Positions 25,195-39,634 of a stretch of DNA of 64,000 nucleotides are shown piece by piece. Under the pieces are notes generated by a model. That model ran no database searches. It was not told where the DNA came from and saw nothing but the letters and a program-made list of their open reading frames with translations. Location: positions 624,001-688,000 of the forward strand of contig NZ_CAESCH010000001.1 in NCBI RefSeq assembly GCF_903166545.1. The letters are read 5' to 3'. This DNA is from Metabacillus schmidteae. Its GTDB lineage: Bacteria; Bacillota; Bacilli; Bacillales; Bacillaceae. The first letter of the stretch is position 1. Each line of letters begins with the position of its first letter. The position numbers and the translations under genes are program-made.

Positions 25195-26733
25195 ATGTCA
25201 GTAAAACGTGCACTTGTTAGTGTTTCAGATAAAGCGAATCTTGTTCCTTTTGTAAAAGAATTAATTGAACTAGGTGTTGAAGTGATTTCAACTGGCGGAA
25301 CAAAATCACTATTAGAAGAAAGCGGACTAAACGTTATTGGAATTTCAGAGGTAACAGGCTTTCCAGAAATTATGGACGGCCGTGTAAAGACTCTTCACCC
25401 AAATATCCATGGCGGATTACTAGCTGTGCGTAACAATCCTAGTCATATGAATCAGTTGAAAGAAAATAATATTGAAACAATTGATATGGTTGTCGTAAAC
25501 CTTTATCCATTCAAAGAGACAATTTCTAAACCGGATGTTCAATTCCAAGATGCAATTGAGAACATTGATATTGGCGGTCCTTCTATGCTTCGTTCTGCTG
25601 CTAAAAACCATGAAGATGTCACAGTAGTTGTTGATCCAGCAGATTATCAGGCTGTATTGGATGAACTTAAAGCTTCTGGTGAAGTTTCATTGGAGCAAAA
25701 GCAACGCTTAGCGGCAAAGGTATTCCGTCATACAGCTGCTTATGATGCCTTAATTGCTGAATTTTTAACAAAAACAATTGGTGAAGATGATCCGGAAACA
25801 GTCACATACACGTTCGAGAAAAAACAATCTCTACGCTATGGTGAAAACCCTCATCAAAGTGCAACATTCTATCAAAAACCATTTGTACCAACAGCTTCAA
25901 TTGCAAATGCAAAGCAACTTCACGGGAAAGAGCTATCTTTTAATAACATTAAAGATGCGGATGCGGCATTACAAATTGTTCGTGAGTTTACGGAGCCGGC
26001 AGCGGTTGCTGTTAAGCATATGAATCCATGTGGAGTAGGTGTTGGAACGTCTGTAAACGAAGCATTTTCACGTTGTTATGAAGCAGATCCAACTTCTATT
26101 TTCGGCGGGATCGTTGCATTAAATGAAGAAGTTGATGTTGAAACAGCGAAGCAGTTACATGAAATCTTCCTTGAAATCATTATTGCTCCTTCATTTAGCC
26201 AAGAAGCATTGGATGTGTTAACAAGTAAGAAAAACCTTCGTCTGTTAACAATTGATGTGAAAGCAGCATCTAAACAGGATAAAGTTCTTCAATCTGTACA
26301 CGGTGGTTTACTCGTACAAGATGAAGACACACTTTCACTTGATGATGTTGAAGTGACAATTCCAACGAAGCGTGAGCCTTCTGAAGAAGAGTGGAAGGAT
26401 CTTAAACTTGCATGGAAAGTTGTTAAACATGTGAAATCAAATGCTATTGTGTTAGCAAAGGATGAAATGACAGTTGGTGTTGGTGCGGGTCAAATGAACC
26501 GCGTTGGTGCAGCGAAAATTGCCATTGAACAAGCGGGTGTTAAGGCACAAGGAAGTGCATTAGGTTCAGATGCGTTCTTCCCTATGCCGGATACGGTCGA
26601 GGCAGCTGCAAAAGCTGGTGTAACAGCAATCATCCAGCCTGGCGGGTCCATCAAGGACGAAGATTCCATTCGTATGGCTGACGAGTATGGCATTGCGATG
26701 GTATTCACTGGAGTACGTCACTTTAAACATTAA
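25195..26733 (+). CDS. purH: AICAR transformylase / IMP cyclohydrolase
   Basis: 512 residues, bifunctional, last two steps to IMP. The N-terminal MGS-like cyclohydrolase domain has [16 protein letters not shown] and [17 protein letters not shown]. The C-terminal transformylase domain has the catalytic Lys-His in [12 protein letters not shown] (near residue 265) and ends [10 protein letters not shown]. Binding site GAGGTGAGG. Followed by a structured repeat before purD. Confidence 0.97.
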   Translation: MSVKRALVSVSDKANLVPFVKELIELGVEVISTGGTKSLLEESGLNVIGISEVTGFPEIMDGRVKTLHPNIHGGLLAVRNNPSHMNQLKENNIETIDMVVVNLYPFKETISKPDVQFQDAIENIDIGGPSMLRSAAKNHEDVTVVVDPADYQAVLDELKASGEVSLEQKQRLAAKVFRHTAAYDALIAEFLTKTIGEDDPETVTYTFEKKQSLRYGENPHQSATFYQKPFVPTASIANAKQLHGKELSFNNIKDADAALQIVREFTEPAAVAVKHMNPCGVGVGTSVNEAFSRCYEADPTSIFGGIVALNEEVDVETAKQLHEIFLEIIIAPSFSQEALDVLTSKKNLRLLTIDVKAASKQDKVLQSVHGGLLVQDEDTLSLDDVEVTIPTKREPSEEEWKDLKLAWKVVKHVKSNAIVLAKDEMTVGVGAGQMNRVGAAKIAIEQAGVKAQGSALGSDAFFPMPDTVEAAAKAGVTAIIQPGGSIKDEDSIRMADEYGIAMVFTGVRHFKH

Positions 26734-26739
26734 GAACTA

Positions 26740-28317
<1,578 letters not shown>

Positions 28318-28339
28318 ATGAAACACCTCCGGGTTGAGT

Positions 28340-28373
28340 AAGGGGACTGGATTAATAACTCCGGTCCCCTTTT
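28340..28373 (+). terminator. Terminator of the purine operon
   Basis: AAGGGGACTGG / CCGGTCCCCTT stem followed by TTTT. It stands 105 bases past purD, beyond the opposing small gene, so pur transcripts run antisense through that whole gene. Confidence 0.8.
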
Positions 28374-28435
28374 AAGTTTGGCACATATTAAGAATCCGTT
28401 GATATTGATAAGTAAGTTAGACAAAATACAGTATA

Positions 28436-28563
28436 GTTGATTGGTGCGTAAGGTGCGAGACTCCTGTGGGAGTAGTGGGACAGGTGAGATCCCACAGGCG
28501 CTTGCGACGAGGAAGCTCACCGCCCACCCCACGGAAAGCGAGCATCCTGGAGCACCAATCAAC
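28436..28563 (+). repeat. Dispersed structured repeat with 12-bp inverted ends
   Basis: Bounded by perfect inverted repeats GTTGATTGGTGC and GCACCAATCAAC. The interior (GAGACTCCTGTGGGAG...GGTGAGATCCCAC...GAGGAAGCTCACCGCCC...GAAAGCGAGCATCCTGGAGC) matches, from memory, a GC-rich repeat very common between genes in Bacillaceae. GGGAG/CTCCT, GGTGAG/CTCACC and GTGGGA/TCCCAC pairings suggest a folded RNA or MITE-like element. No coding potential. Confidence 0.75.
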
Positions 28564-28610
28564 CAACACAATACTTTTTACAAAGCAGTACGAGAAAAAT
28601 GCTCTATTAA

Positions 28611-28886
28611 TTAAGAAGGATTATACGTAACTTCCTCCACATCTTCATCAAAAAAATCTTCATCATCATCGTCAAAGAAATAAGAACTTCTATTCTCAAA
28701 CAAATACGTAATTGGACAAAAACGCAGGATACCTTCTCCAACCTTCATAGCACCAAGAATGATCGCGATAAGATAAGAATCTCTCCAAGGCTTCTTACAA
28801 TATTTTGATGTAGCCCATGCTAGAATAGACAGGCCGCATGTGATTCGTATAAGCGCATTAACAATCCCAATATTTGGTCTAACCAT
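28611..28886 (-). CDS. Small membrane protein, DUF2892/YgaP-like
   Basis: 91 residues from ATG 28886 (AGGAGG six bases upstream; an ATG one codon earlier is possible). MVRPNIGIVNALIRITCGLSIL with NxG near the start and a second hydrophobic stretch (YLIAIILGAMKVGEGILRFCPITYLF) matches the two-helix DUF2892 family. The C-terminal tail is very acidic (FDDDDEDFFDEDVEE). Role unknown. Divergent from the adenine-deaminase-like gene. Confidence 0.7.
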   Translation of the reverse strand: MVRPNIGIVNALIRITCGLSILAWATSKYCKKPWRDSYLIAIILGAMKVGEGILRFCPITYLFENRSSYFFDDDDEDFFDEDVEEVTYNPS

Positions 28887-28995
28887 CATAAACCTCCTAA
28901 ATTGTCATAAAATTGAAATAAAATCTTTAATGCGTTAATAAAATCCATATGTTAACATAGTATCTAAGTAGTAACTAGAAAATGGAGGGTCTTTT

Positions 28996-30738
28996 ATGCC
29001 CGAGCAAAAATTTCAATGGAAAAATAGTCAGATACGAAAACAAATAGACGTTTTAACGAATGATTTAGCTCCGACAGTTGTTCTTAAAAATGCAACATAT
29101 CTTAATTCTTACTTAAGGCAATGGATGAAAGCGAATATCTGGATTTATGAAGATCGAATTGTTTATGTGGGGGACAAATTACCTGACAAGACTTCTCAGA
29201 TGGAAATAATTGATTGCGCTTCCAAGGTGGTCGTGCCAGGGTATATTGAGCCACATGCTCATCCATTTCAATTATATAATCCCCAATCCTTAGCGAGATA
29301 TGTGTCACAAACAGGTACAACAACATTCGTCGGTGATAACCTATTTCTGCTTTTACAGACCAATAAAAAGAAAGCGCTTACTTTTATCGAGGATATGGAG
29401 AAGCTGCCTTACCACTTTTACTGGTGGGCCAGATTTGATTTGCAAACAGAGGTGAACTCTGAAGAAAAGGTCTTTTCTCATGATTTTGTTCGAAAGTGGT
29501 TGGAGCATAAAGCTGTTCTACAAGGTGGAGAGTTAACAGGATGGCCTAAGCTTGCTGATGGGGATGATTGGATCTTATATTGGTTACAGGAAACAAAAAG
29601 GAAGGGAAAACGATTAGAAGGGCATTTTCCTGGGGCTTCTGAAAATACGTTAATGAAAATGAAATTATTTGGTGTTGATAGTGATCATGAATCAATGACA
29701 GGTAAAGATGTGGTTAACCGTTTAAAAATGGGGTATACTGCTGCATTGAGACAATCCTCTATTCGCCAGGACCTGGAAAAGTTAATAAGAGAAGTACAGG
29801 ATGAAGGACTAACAGTGTATGACCATTTATACTTTACGACAGATGGTTCAACACCAACATTTTATGAAAATGGGATGATAAACACATGTATAAATATTGC
29901 ATTAGAATGTAATGTTCCTGCAATAGACGCCTATCATATGGCTTCGTTTAATATTGCTCGATATTATCAGATAGAAGACCGTATTGGTGTTATTGCACCA
30001 GGTCGTATGGCAACATTGAATATACTGGAGAATATTGATAACCCAAATCCACTATCTGTTATGTCAAAAGGTAAATGGCTTGTGAAAAACAGGGAAGTTC
30101 AACCATATAACGACGGTGTGAAATGGGAGCAATATGGATTAGAGCCTGCGGAAATAAAATGGGACCTTCTCATTGACGATTTACAGTTTTCGATGCCAAT
30201 GGGTATGAAAATGCGTAATGCTGTCATAATGGAGCCGTATTCAATCACAATTGATAGTTCTTCAGATAATCTTTCAGAAAATCATGACGAAAGCTTTTTA
30301 GCATTAATTGATCGCAATGGTCAGTGGCGGGTTAATACTATGGTAAAAGGCTTTTCAAATAAAGTGCAAGGTTTTGCTAGTTCGTATTCTACAACAGGTG
30401 ATATTATTATTATCGGAAAAAATAAAAATGAAATGTTATCGGCATTTGCACGAATGAAAGAAATTGGTGGAGGGATTGTATTATCAGAAAATGACCGTAT
30501 CATATTTGAACTGCCCTTACAATTAAATGGTGGGGCTTCGAATGAGGTTCTTGATAAGATAATGACAAAGCATAAGGAATTAAATATCTTGCTAAAAGAG
30601 CGGGGATATCCATTTGATGACCCGATTCATTCTTTGCTTTTTTTATCATCTACTCATTTACCATATATTCGAATTACACCAAGAGGTATATTTGATGTGA
30701 TGAAAAAAACGGTACTCTTTCCATCTATAATGCGTTAA
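28996..30738 (+). CDS. yerA: Adenine deaminase-like amidohydrolase (YerA)
   Basis: 580 residues of the AdeC/amidohydrolase family. The N-terminal part has VVPGYIEPHAHPFQLYN (HxH metal motif near residue 90) and GTTTFVGDN. The middle has RLEGHFPGASENTL and a C-terminal adenine-deaminase domain (KIGGGIVLSEN-like). In B. subtilis yerA lies directly after the purine operon, as here. AdeC converts adenine to hypoxanthine; whether YerA has this activity is not clear from sequence. Good GGAGGG binding site. Confidence 0.85.
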   Translation: MPEQKFQWKNSQIRKQIDVLTNDLAPTVVLKNATYLNSYLRQWMKANIWIYEDRIVYVGDKLPDKTSQMEIIDCASKVVVPGYIEPHAHPFQLYNPQSLARYVSQTGTTTFVGDNLFLLLQTNKKKALTFIEDMEKLPYHFYWWARFDLQTEVNSEEKVFSHDFVRKWLEHKAVLQGGELTGWPKLADGDDWILYWLQETKRKGKRLEGHFPGASENTLMKMKLFGVDSDHESMTGKDVVNRLKMGYTAALRQSSIRQDLEKLIREVQDEGLTVYDHLYFTTDGSTPTFYENGMINTCINIALECNVPAIDAYHMASFNIARYYQIEDRIGVIAPGRMATLNILENIDNPNPLSVMSKGKWLVKNREVQPYNDGVKWEQYGLEPAEIKWDLLIDDLQFSMPMGMKMRNAVIMEPYSITIDSSSDNLSENHDESFLALIDRNGQWRVNTMVKGFSNKVQGFASSYSTTGDIIIIGKNKNEMLSAFARMKEIGGGIVLSENDRIIFELPLQLNGGASNEVLDKIMTKHKELNILLKERGYPFDDPIHSLLFLSSTHLPYIRITPRGIFDVMKKTVLFPSIMR

Positions 30739-30775
30739 AATATAAAAGTGGAAAATGAGATGAGGTTGTGTTAGC

Positions 30776-31819
30776 TTGAGGAATGCAAAATTTGCGGTAG
30801 CACTTTTATCCATATGTGTATTTATGAGTGCCTGCAGTAACAATGATTCACAAGAGCAAAGTACTCCGGATAATGGAGCATCCGAAAAAATAGATGAACC
30901 AGTAGTCGAAGTTGTTGAAGAAAGCGTTGTCTCGCCATTAACAGGAATAGAATCAGAAGAACAAAATGTAACACAACGTCCAGTTGGTGTGATGATTAAT
31001 AATCACCCTGCAGCAAGACCGCAATCAGGGTTAACAAAGGCAGACATTGTATATGAAGTCTTAGCCGAAGGTAATATTACGAGATTTCTCGCTATTTTTC
31101 AAAGTGAGATCCCAGATATAATAGGACCTGTAAGAAGTGCCAGGCCGTATTACATTGATTTAAGTAAAGGTTATAATGCACTCTATATTGCACATGGCTA
31201 TAGCCCTGATGCCTTAGAAAAGCTATCTAATGGTGAAGTCGATTCCTTAAATGGTATGGAATATGATGGAACACTGTTTTGGAGAGCTGACCATCGGAAA
31301 GCACCACATAACTCCTATATATCAAAAGAAAATATTTTAGAAGGTGCAATTTCCAAGCAATACGAAGTAGCTTCTGAAGTAGAGCCTTATGAATTTCTAA
31401 CGGAAGAAGAAGAAAAAAACTTAGAGGGAAAACAAGCAAACAAGTTTGTTATCAAATATGACAACTCTCAAACCTGGCATGCGACTTACGAGTATAATCA
31501 AACTGAGAAGTCCTATAGTCGATATAGTAACAATCAACAAACGGTTGATCTTGAAAGTAATGATCCTGTTAAACTTTCAAATATACTTGTACTCGAAATG
31601 GACCATAGCATAATTGATGATTATGGAAGAAGAGACATTGATTTGACTTCTAGAGGAAAAGCCATATTACTTCAAAATGGTTTGATGCAAGAGGTAGAAT
31701 GGGTAAATAAAGATGGTAGGATTTTACCAATAAAAGACGGAAACATCGTAAAGTTTGTTCCGGGAAAAACATGGATTAATATTGTACCAAATTTAGATAT
31801 GTTTTTAATTCAATCGTAA
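30776..31819 (+). CDS. yerB: Lipoprotein with DUF3048 domains (YerB)
   Basis: 347 residues starting at TTG. Signal MRNAKFAVALLSICVFMSAC ends in a lipobox (MSAC), so it is probably lipid-anchored outside the membrane. The body has the DUF3048 features VGVMINNHPAARPQSGLTKA and GPVRSARPYY, and a C-terminal half ending KTWINIVPNLD. Function unproven. Position between yerA and yerC as in B. subtilis. Confidence 0.88.
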   Translation: MRNAKFAVALLSICVFMSACSNNDSQEQSTPDNGASEKIDEPVVEVVEESVVSPLTGIESEEQNVTQRPVGVMINNHPAARPQSGLTKADIVYEVLAEGNITRFLAIFQSEIPDIIGPVRSARPYYIDLSKGYNALYIAHGYSPDALEKLSNGEVDSLNGMEYDGTLFWRADHRKAPHNSYISKENILEGAISKQYEVASEVEPYEFLTEEEEKNLEGKQANKFVIKYDNSQTWHATYEYNQTEKSYSRYSNNQQTVDLESNDPVKLSNILVLEMDHSIIDDYGRRDIDLTSRGKAILLQNGLMQEVEWVNKDGRILPIKDGNIVKFVPGKTWINIVPNLDMFLIQS

Positions 31820-31839
31820 AATTAAAAGGAGAATGATTT

Positions 31840-32157
31840 ATGCAAATAGAAAAGCTTCGTGGGAAAGAGCTTGATCAGCTTTTTCAATCTATTTTGTCAT
31901 TAAAAGACCTTGAGGAATGCTATCGTTTTTTTGATGATTTATGCACAGTCAATGAGATTCAATCACTAGCACAAAGGCTTGAAGTTGCAAGAATGCTGCG
32001 TGAAGGGAATACCTATCATAAAATCGAAACAGAAACAGGTGCAAGCACAGCGACTATTTCGCGAGTAAAGCGCTGCTTAAATTATGGAAATGATGCTTAT
32101 ACAATGGCATTGGAACGTGTTCATGGAAAAAACGAAACGGAAGAAGAAGTAGAGTAG
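31840..32157 (+). CDS. yerC: TrpR-like regulator YerC
   Basis: 105 residues of the YerC/YecD TrpR-like family. The helix-turn-helix is MLREGNTYHKIETETGASTATISRVKRCL (described by its ends; residues about 50-78). B. subtilis YerC is a repressor of proline-use and carbon genes according to the family literature I recall; not testable here. AAAGGAG binding site, terminator right after. Confidence 0.88.
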   Translation: MQIEKLRGKELDQLFQSILSLKDLEECYRFFDDLCTVNEIQSLAQRLEVARMLREGNTYHKIETETGASTATISRVKRCLNYGNDAYTMALERVHGKNETEEEVE

Positions 32158-32163
32158 ATTGAT

Positions 32164-32190
32164 AAACACCGCATATTGCGGTGTTTTTTA
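32164..32190 (+). terminator. Terminator after yerC
   Basis: AACACCGCA / TGCGGTGTT stem followed by six T. Confidence 0.9.
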
Positions 32191-32314
32191 TTTTACATTA
32201 ATAAACAAATCTTACTTCTAAAACTTCAAACATCTTCCTTCTCTTTTAAGTTTTTTGCCACAAGGTAATTTGTTATAATAGGGAAATGGATGTTTTGAAT
32301 GGAGGAATCCAAGC

Positions 32315-33007
32315 ATGTACGATATTACCGAGTGGAAGCATGTGTTTAAACTCGATCCTGATAAAGAGATAAGTGATGAACAACTAGAGAAGATCTGTGA
32401 ATCTGGTACAGATGGAATTTTAGTTGGCGGAAGTGATAATATCACAGAGGATAATGTGTTGAATTTAATGGCGAGAATTAGACGCTATCTTATCCCATGT
32501 GTGTTGGAAGTTTCAACAGCAGAATCAATTATTCCCGGGTTTGATTTGTATTTCATTCCAACTGTTTTAAATAGTAAAAAAACAAAGTGGATGATGGAGC
32601 TTCACCAAGAAGCTGTTAAGGAATATGGTGAAATTATGAATTGGGATGAAGTTCTTGTCGAGGGCTATTGTATACTTAATCCGGAATGTAAAGCCGCAGC
32701 TTTAACAGATGCAAATACAGATCTGACAATTGAAGATGTAAAAGCATATGCCCGTGTAGCAGAAAACATGTATCATCTACCAATTTTCTATTTGGAGTAT
32801 AGTGGAAAACTTGGGGATATTGCTGTTGTAGAGGAAACGAAAAAAGTGTTAAATACAACAAAACTTTTCTATGGCGGTGGAATTTTAACGCCTGAGCAGG
32901 CAAAAAAATTTTCTCAATTTGCAGATGTGGTTGTCGTGGGGAATGTCATATATGAAAACTTACCTGCTGCTCTGAAAACTGTAGATGCTGTGAAAAGAAA
33001 AAATTAA
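32315..33007 (+). CDS. pcrB: Heptaprenylglyceryl phosphate synthase
   Basis: 230 residues, TIM-barrel prenyltransferase that joins heptaprenyl diphosphate to sn-glycerol-1-phosphate. Starts [20 protein letters not shown]; family motifs [29 protein letters not shown] and [16 protein letters not shown] are all present. GGAGGAATCC binding site. Upstream of pcrA as in other Bacilli. Confidence 0.95.
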   Translation: MYDITEWKHVFKLDPDKEISDEQLEKICESGTDGILVGGSDNITEDNVLNLMARIRRYLIPCVLEVSTAESIIPGFDLYFIPTVLNSKKTKWMMELHQEAVKEYGEIMNWDEVLVEGYCILNPECKAAALTDANTDLTIEDVKAYARVAENMYHLPIFYLEYSGKLGDIAVVEETKKVLNTTKLFYGGGILTPEQAKKFSQFADVVVVGNVIYENLPAALKTVDAVKRKN

Positions 33008-33101
33008 ATAATAATATATTCTAGTATCCATCACTCTGTAGTTGAAGGATTATTGTGATGACGTTAGAATAGAACATATGTTTGTATAAAGGATGGTGAG
33101 A

Positions 33102-35324
33102 ATGTTGCAATTTTTATCAAATCAGTTATTAGCAGGTTTGAATGATATGCAACAAAATGCGGTTAAAACAACTGACGGACCTTTATTAATTATGGCAGGT
33201 GCCGGTAGTGGAAAAACGAGGGTTTTGACTCATCGTATTGCGTATTTAATGACAGAAAAACAAATTGCCCCTTGGAACATATTGGCAATTACATTTACAA
33301 ATAAAGCGGCACGTGAAATGAGAGAGAGAATTCAAGGAATCTTAGGATCAGGCGGAGATGAGATCTGGATTTCTACTTTCCATTCGATGTGTGTAAGAAT
33401 TTTAAGAAGAGATAGTGACAGAATGGGAATTAATCGTAACTTTTCCATTCTTGATACGACAGATCAATTGTCCGTGATAAAATCAGTTTTAAAAGAGAGA
33501 AATCTTGACCCTAAAAAGTATGATCCAAGAAGCATTTTAGGATCTATTAGCAGTGCCAAAAATGAACTGATTACACCAGAAGAATTTGATAATCAAGCAG
33601 GCAGTCATTACGAACAAATTGTAAGTGATATTTACAAGGATTATCAAAAGAAACTCCGGAAAAACCAGTCACTTGATTTTGATGATCTTATTATGACGAC
33701 GATTCAACTATTTCAGCGTGTTCCAGAAGTGCTGGAGGCATATCAGCGAAAGTTCCAATATATTCATGTTGATGAGTATCAAGATACAAACAGAGCGCAA
33801 TATATGCTTGTTAAGCTTTTAGCTGCAAGATTCCAAAATTTATGTGTGGTTGGGGACTCAGATCAATCGATCTACCGTTGGCGTGGGGCCGACATTGCCA
33901 ATATTCTATCGTTTGAAAAGGATTATCCTCAAGCAAATGTAATTCTTTTAGAACAAAACTACCGTTCTACAAAGCTCATTTTGGAAGCCGCAAACGAAGT
34001 AATTATGAAGAATTCAAATCGAAAACCGAAAAAGTTGTGGACGGAAAATCCGCAAGGAGCGAAAATTACGTACTATCGTGCTGACAGTGAGGCATCAGAA
34101 GGTCAATTTGTTGCAGGGAAAATTAAGCAGCTCGTAGATTCAGGGCAACGAAAGCTATCTGATATAGCGATCCTTTATCGTACAAATGCACAGTCGCGTA
34201 TCATTGAGGAAGTATTATTAAAATCAAACTTGAATTACACAATTGTCGGAGGCATTAAGTTCTACGATCGAAAAGAGATTAAGGATTTACTAGCGTATCT
34301 TCGGTTAATTGCTAATCCGGATGACGATATTAGCCTAGCCCGTGTAATCAATGTACCGAAGCGTGGGGTTGGTTCAACATCTTTCGATAGGATTGCCAAT
34401 TACGCAATCGATCAAGATATCTCTATATTCCGGGCACTAGATGAAATTGAACATATTGGAGTAAGTGCTAGAGTTGTTAATGCTATGGTAGAGTTTCGGG
34501 AATTAATCAGAAATCTTGGCAATATGCAGGATTATCTTTCTGTTACAGAATTGGCAGAAGAGATTATTGAAAAATCAGGATATCGAGATATGTTAAAGCA
34601 AGAAAAGACACTAGAAGCTCAAAGCCGTTTAGAAAATATTGATGAGTTTTTATCTGTTACGCAAACATTTGAAAAACAAAGTGAAGACAAGAGTCTTGTT
34701 GCCTTTTTAACAGACTTAGCTCTTGTATCAGATATTGACAAGCTTGATGAAGATGAGCAGGAACAAAGTGATGCACTCGTTTTAATGACGCTTCACTCTG
34801 CAAAAGGATTAGAGTTCCCGGTTGTCTTTTTAATCGGACTTGAAGAAGGGGTTTTCCCACATAGCCGTTCCTTAATGGAAGAAGATGAGATGGAGGAAGA
34901 ACGCCGCCTGGCATATGTAGGTATTACAAGGGCTGAGCAGGAATTATTCCTAACAAATGCCCAAATGCGTACATTATTTGGTAGGACGAGTATGAATCCG
35001 GAATCACGATTTATATCCGAAATTCCAAGTGAATTAATTGAGAACTTGAATGAACAAGCAAAAAAAGCTGCATCTTCATTTAGTGCTGCCCGTAGACAGG
35101 AAAAGAGATCCCCGGTATCAAGACCTGTTGTTATGGCATCAACTACTGGTGGAGATGAACTTCCGTGGGCAGTTGGAGATAAGGCTGAACATAAAAAGTG
35201 GGGCATTGGTACGGTTGTGAGTGTAAAAGGAGCAGGAGAAGGAAAGGAATTAGATATTGCGTTTCCTAGTCCAGTAGGGATTAAACGTCTATTAGCTAAA
35301 TTTGCTCCTATTAATCGTGTCTAA
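33102..35324 (+). CDS. pcrA: ATP-dependent DNA helicase PcrA
   Basis: 740 residues, SF1A helicase for repair, rolling-circle replication and clearing transcription conflicts. Walker [16 protein letters not shown] near residue 30, motif Ia [10 protein letters not shown], motif [11 protein letters not shown], motif [19 protein letters not shown], motif IV NYRS and motif [15 protein letters not shown]. The C-terminal Tudor-like segment [18 protein letters not shown] contacts RNA polymerase in the family. Start at 33102 ([14 protein letters not shown]) after AAAGGATGG; ATG 33093 lies inside that binding site. Confidence 0.96.
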   Translation: MLQFLSNQLLAGLNDMQQNAVKTTDGPLLIMAGAGSGKTRVLTHRIAYLMTEKQIAPWNILAITFTNKAAREMRERIQGILGSGGDEIWISTFHSMCVRILRRDSDRMGINRNFSILDTTDQLSVIKSVLKERNLDPKKYDPRSILGSISSAKNELITPEEFDNQAGSHYEQIVSDIYKDYQKKLRKNQSLDFDDLIMTTIQLFQRVPEVLEAYQRKFQYIHVDEYQDTNRAQYMLVKLLAARFQNLCVVGDSDQSIYRWRGADIANILSFEKDYPQANVILLEQNYRSTKLILEAANEVIMKNSNRKPKKLWTENPQGAKITYYRADSEASEGQFVAGKIKQLVDSGQRKLSDIAILYRTNAQSRIIEEVLLKSNLNYTIVGGIKFYDRKEIKDLLAYLRLIANPDDDISLARVINVPKRGVGSTSFDRIANYAIDQDISIFRALDEIEHIGVSARVVNAMVEFRELIRNLGNMQDYLSVTELAEEIIEKSGYRDMLKQEKTLEAQSRLENIDEFLSVTQTFEKQSEDKSLVAFLTDLALVSDIDKLDEDEQEQSDALVLMTLHSAKGLEFPVVFLIGLEEGVFPHSRSLMEEDEMEEERRLAYVGITRAEQELFLTNAQMRTLFGRTSMNPESRFISEIPSELIENLNEQAKKAASSFSAARRQEKRSPVSRPVVMASTTGGDELPWAVGDKAEHKKWGIGTVVSVKGAGEGKELDIAFPSPVGIKRLLAKFAPINRV

Positions 35325-35358
35325 ACTAAAGTTTCGGTAGAAAGGATTGGACATCTGA

Positions 35359-37365
<2,007 letters not shown>

Positions 37366-37416
37366 TCGTCAACCAGTCCTAGCGAAATTGAGAAAAATAA
37401 GAGGTGTGGACTTACA

Positions 37417-38601
37417 TTGAAAAAGAAACTAGTTATGGTGCTAACAGGCTTACTATTTTTAACGGCATGTGCACCTAATTTCGGAGAGCAAGATGAAATC
37501 GTTCAGGAAACCGAGGATGAATCAAAGGAAACAGCGATTATTCCAAAGTATAATATTTCAGATTCATATTACAAAATGGTCTTACCATTTAAGCAAGGGG
37601 AAGCAAGAGGTTTAGTTTCAGAGCAATTAAATACAAGGCTTGATATTGATGAGTTTGAAACAGGTTTAATGAGAATTGCACAAGATACCTTTTCAACAGA
37701 TAAATATCTTTATCAGGAAGGGCAATATTTAACAGGTGATGTGATTACAAGCTGGTTAAGCAGAAAGAAAACAGGAGAGAACCTAGAACAAGCACAAGCA
37801 GAGGCAAAGGAAAATAAAGAGGAATATGTAGAGTTAGGATTAAATCCTGCACTGTCCGGTAAAGGTGGATTAGAACAACAGAATGCAGAAAACCCTATCT
37901 ATTTAGCACATATGCTTGAGCATAACTATTTAATCCAGGAAGGTAATACTGCCAAGCTTGGCGGTGTTGTGATCGGGTTAGCTATGAATTCTGTTCACTA
38001 CTTTAAACAAGAGAAAGGTTATGCCAGAGAGCATAATATTAGTAGAAGTGAAATTCTTTCAAAAGGAAATGAGATTGCACAGGAAGTTATTAAACGTGTT
38101 AGAAAAACAAATGGTTTAGAAAATGTGCCAATTGTAATTGCGTTATATGAACAAGAAAAAAGATCCTCTATTGTACCGGGTAATTTTATTGCTAAAACAA
38201 CAGTAAAACAAGGGACAAACACGTTAGGGAAATGGGAAGACATAAATGAGGATTATTACTTCTTTCCATCATCTGAAGCAACAAAAGACTATAGAGATGA
38301 TGCCCAAATGTTTAATCGCTTTAAGCAGGATATCGAGGAATTTTTCCCAAATTACACTGGGGTAATAGGAAAAGCGTTCTATAAAAACGATGAACTTAAC
38401 TATTTAGATATTGAAATTCCAATGCAGTTTTATGGAAAATCAGAGGTTGTTGCATTTACTCAATTTGTTACGGGTAAGGTAATGGAATACTTTCCAGATT
38501 ACATGAATGTAGAAGTCAATATTATGTCAACATCTGGTCAAGAAGCACTTATTTTGAGAGAACCAAATCAAGAAGAGCCAACGGTTCATATATATAAATA
38601 A
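37417..38601 (+). CDS. yerH: CamS family sex-pheromone-like lipoprotein (YerH)
   Basis: 394 residues from a TTG start after GAGGTGTGG. The signal peptide MKKKLVMVLTGLLFLTACAP has the lipobox LTAC, so the product is a membrane-anchored lipoprotein. The rest matches the CamS family (YNISDSYYKMVLPFKQGEARG; MLEHNYLIQEGN). In staphylococci and enterococci the cleaved signal gives a pheromone peptide; whether that applies here is unknown. Confidence 0.9.
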   Translation: MKKKLVMVLTGLLFLTACAPNFGEQDEIVQETEDESKETAIIPKYNISDSYYKMVLPFKQGEARGLVSEQLNTRLDIDEFETGLMRIAQDTFSTDKYLYQEGQYLTGDVITSWLSRKKTGENLEQAQAEAKENKEEYVELGLNPALSGKGGLEQQNAENPIYLAHMLEHNYLIQEGNTAKLGGVVIGLAMNSVHYFKQEKGYAREHNISRSEILSKGNEIAQEVIKRVRKTNGLENVPIVIALYEQEKRSSIVPGNFIAKTTVKQGTNTLGKWEDINEDYYFFPSSEATKDYRDDAQMFNRFKQDIEEFFPNYTGVIGKAFYKNDELNYLDIEIPMQFYGKSEVVAFTQFVTGKVMEYFPDYMNVEVNIMSTSGQEALILREPNQEEPTVHIYK

Positions 38602-38603
38602 CA

Positions 38604-38633
38604 AAAACGCTTGGATTTCCAAGCGTTTTTTCT
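38604..38633 (+). terminator. Terminator after yerH
   Basis: AAAACGCTTGGA / TCCAAGCGTTTT stem with T run on the plus strand and matching A/T tracts for the minus strand; may serve the opposing gene too. Confidence 0.85.
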
Positions 38634-38659
38634 ATTAACTAAAGTAAATTGGGATTTCA

Positions 38660-39073
38660 TTAACCATTCCAGTATAGCCGCTCATTGTGAGGTTGGTCAT
38701 ATTGCGGAGTTTCATCCGAAATTGATTCCTGCAGTGGTGTATTTTCTTTTTGTTGTGGCAGTGGATGAGGTGGGTTTATTTTTTCATCTAAACCTTTGTT
38801 CGGTAATGCGTGAATTAACTGTGCTGTGAGGTCATTTCTTTTTTCATATGCGGTTAAAAAGGCTGCAAGGGCAATAATGATCCCTCCACCTATCAACGCA
38901 AATAAATAAGGTCCAAGTGAACCAGCCATTTGAAGTAACATAAATTCGATTGAACCACCATACATTTCTCTTTCTGCTTCAGCAGCTTTAACAGTCATCG
39001 ATATATGATTGATTAATCCACCAATACCTAGAAGGATTAAGAAACCACCAAATCCAATTAAAAATTTTTTCAA
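38660..39073 (-). CDS. Two-helix membrane protein of unknown function
   Basis: 137 residues from TTG 39073 (LKKFLIGFGGFLILLGIGG), placed because AGGAG lies eight bases upstream; a longer frame begins at 39091. Two membrane helices (about 3-22 and 50-75), then a polar, proline-rich tail (NPPHPLPQQKENTP). I do not recognise a family. It faces yerH and is divergent from the proline transporter. Confidence 0.65.
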   Translation of the reverse strand: MKKFLIGFGGFLILLGIGGLINHISMTVKAAEAEREMYGGSIEFMLLQMAGSLGPYLFALIGGGIIIALAAFLTAYEKRNDLTAQLIHALPNKGLDEKINPPHPLPQQKENTPLQESISDETPQYDQPHNERLYWNG

Positions 39074-39091
39074 TTTTACCACTCCTGACAA

Positions 39092-39523
39092 GAATGATTC
39101 TTGTCCAATTTTACCATAAATCTAGAAATGTCTCCAGAATCTTGAAGATGTAAAAGACGTTTCAAGCAAGTAAATTAAGGGAAAAGTGAAATGTTATATC
39201 ATGAAATTCTAGTTACATAAAGACAAAATTCACCAAAAAGTGTTTGGGAAAGCACGTTTTTTGCGAACTTAATTTTATGAATTTTAATGAATAGATATAA
39301 TCTATTATAGGATATACTGCCTATTTAATGCGTTTTAATGCATAAATATTCATTTTGTTATTTAAGTCCAACACGAAAATTTGTTTGCTTTGTCAAATTG
39401 TGTTACGATGTTTAACGAGTTCTGCCTATTGTCATCCTAGTAAACTATTTATATCATTCATCATGAAATTGCATAAACTTGCATAAGGATTTGGTGATAG
39501 CTGATTTAGGAGGTGAGCAATCG
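39092..39523. other. Long regulatory spacer between divergent genes
   Basis: About 430 bases between the minus-strand gene and the transporter operon. No gene seen. AT-rich, and long enough for more than one promoter; B. subtilis opuE, a related proline transporter gene, has sigma-A and sigma-B promoters. I could not identify convincing -35/-10 pairs or a GTTT/GGGTAT sigma-B box. Confidence 0.5.
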
Positions 39524-39634
39524 ATGGAACACGCACTAACAGGAGCTACATGGTTTTGGTTGTTAGTACCAATGCCTTTGCTAATTGTACTTTCATTAGT
39601 AACTTACTTTACTGAAAGGAGAGGAAATGAATAA
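39524..39634 (+). CDS. Symporter small accessory protein
   Basis: 36 residues: MEHALTGATWFWLLVPMPLL, then a hydrophobic stretch and a basic end (TERRGNE). One membrane helix. AGGAGGTGA lies seven bases before the ATG. Its stop overlaps the transporter start as TAATG, so translation should be coupled. Such small peptides precede sodium:solute symporter genes in many Bacillaceae; the role is presumed accessory. Confidence 0.8.
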   Translation: MEHALTGATWFWLLVPMPLLIVLSLVTYFTERRGNE

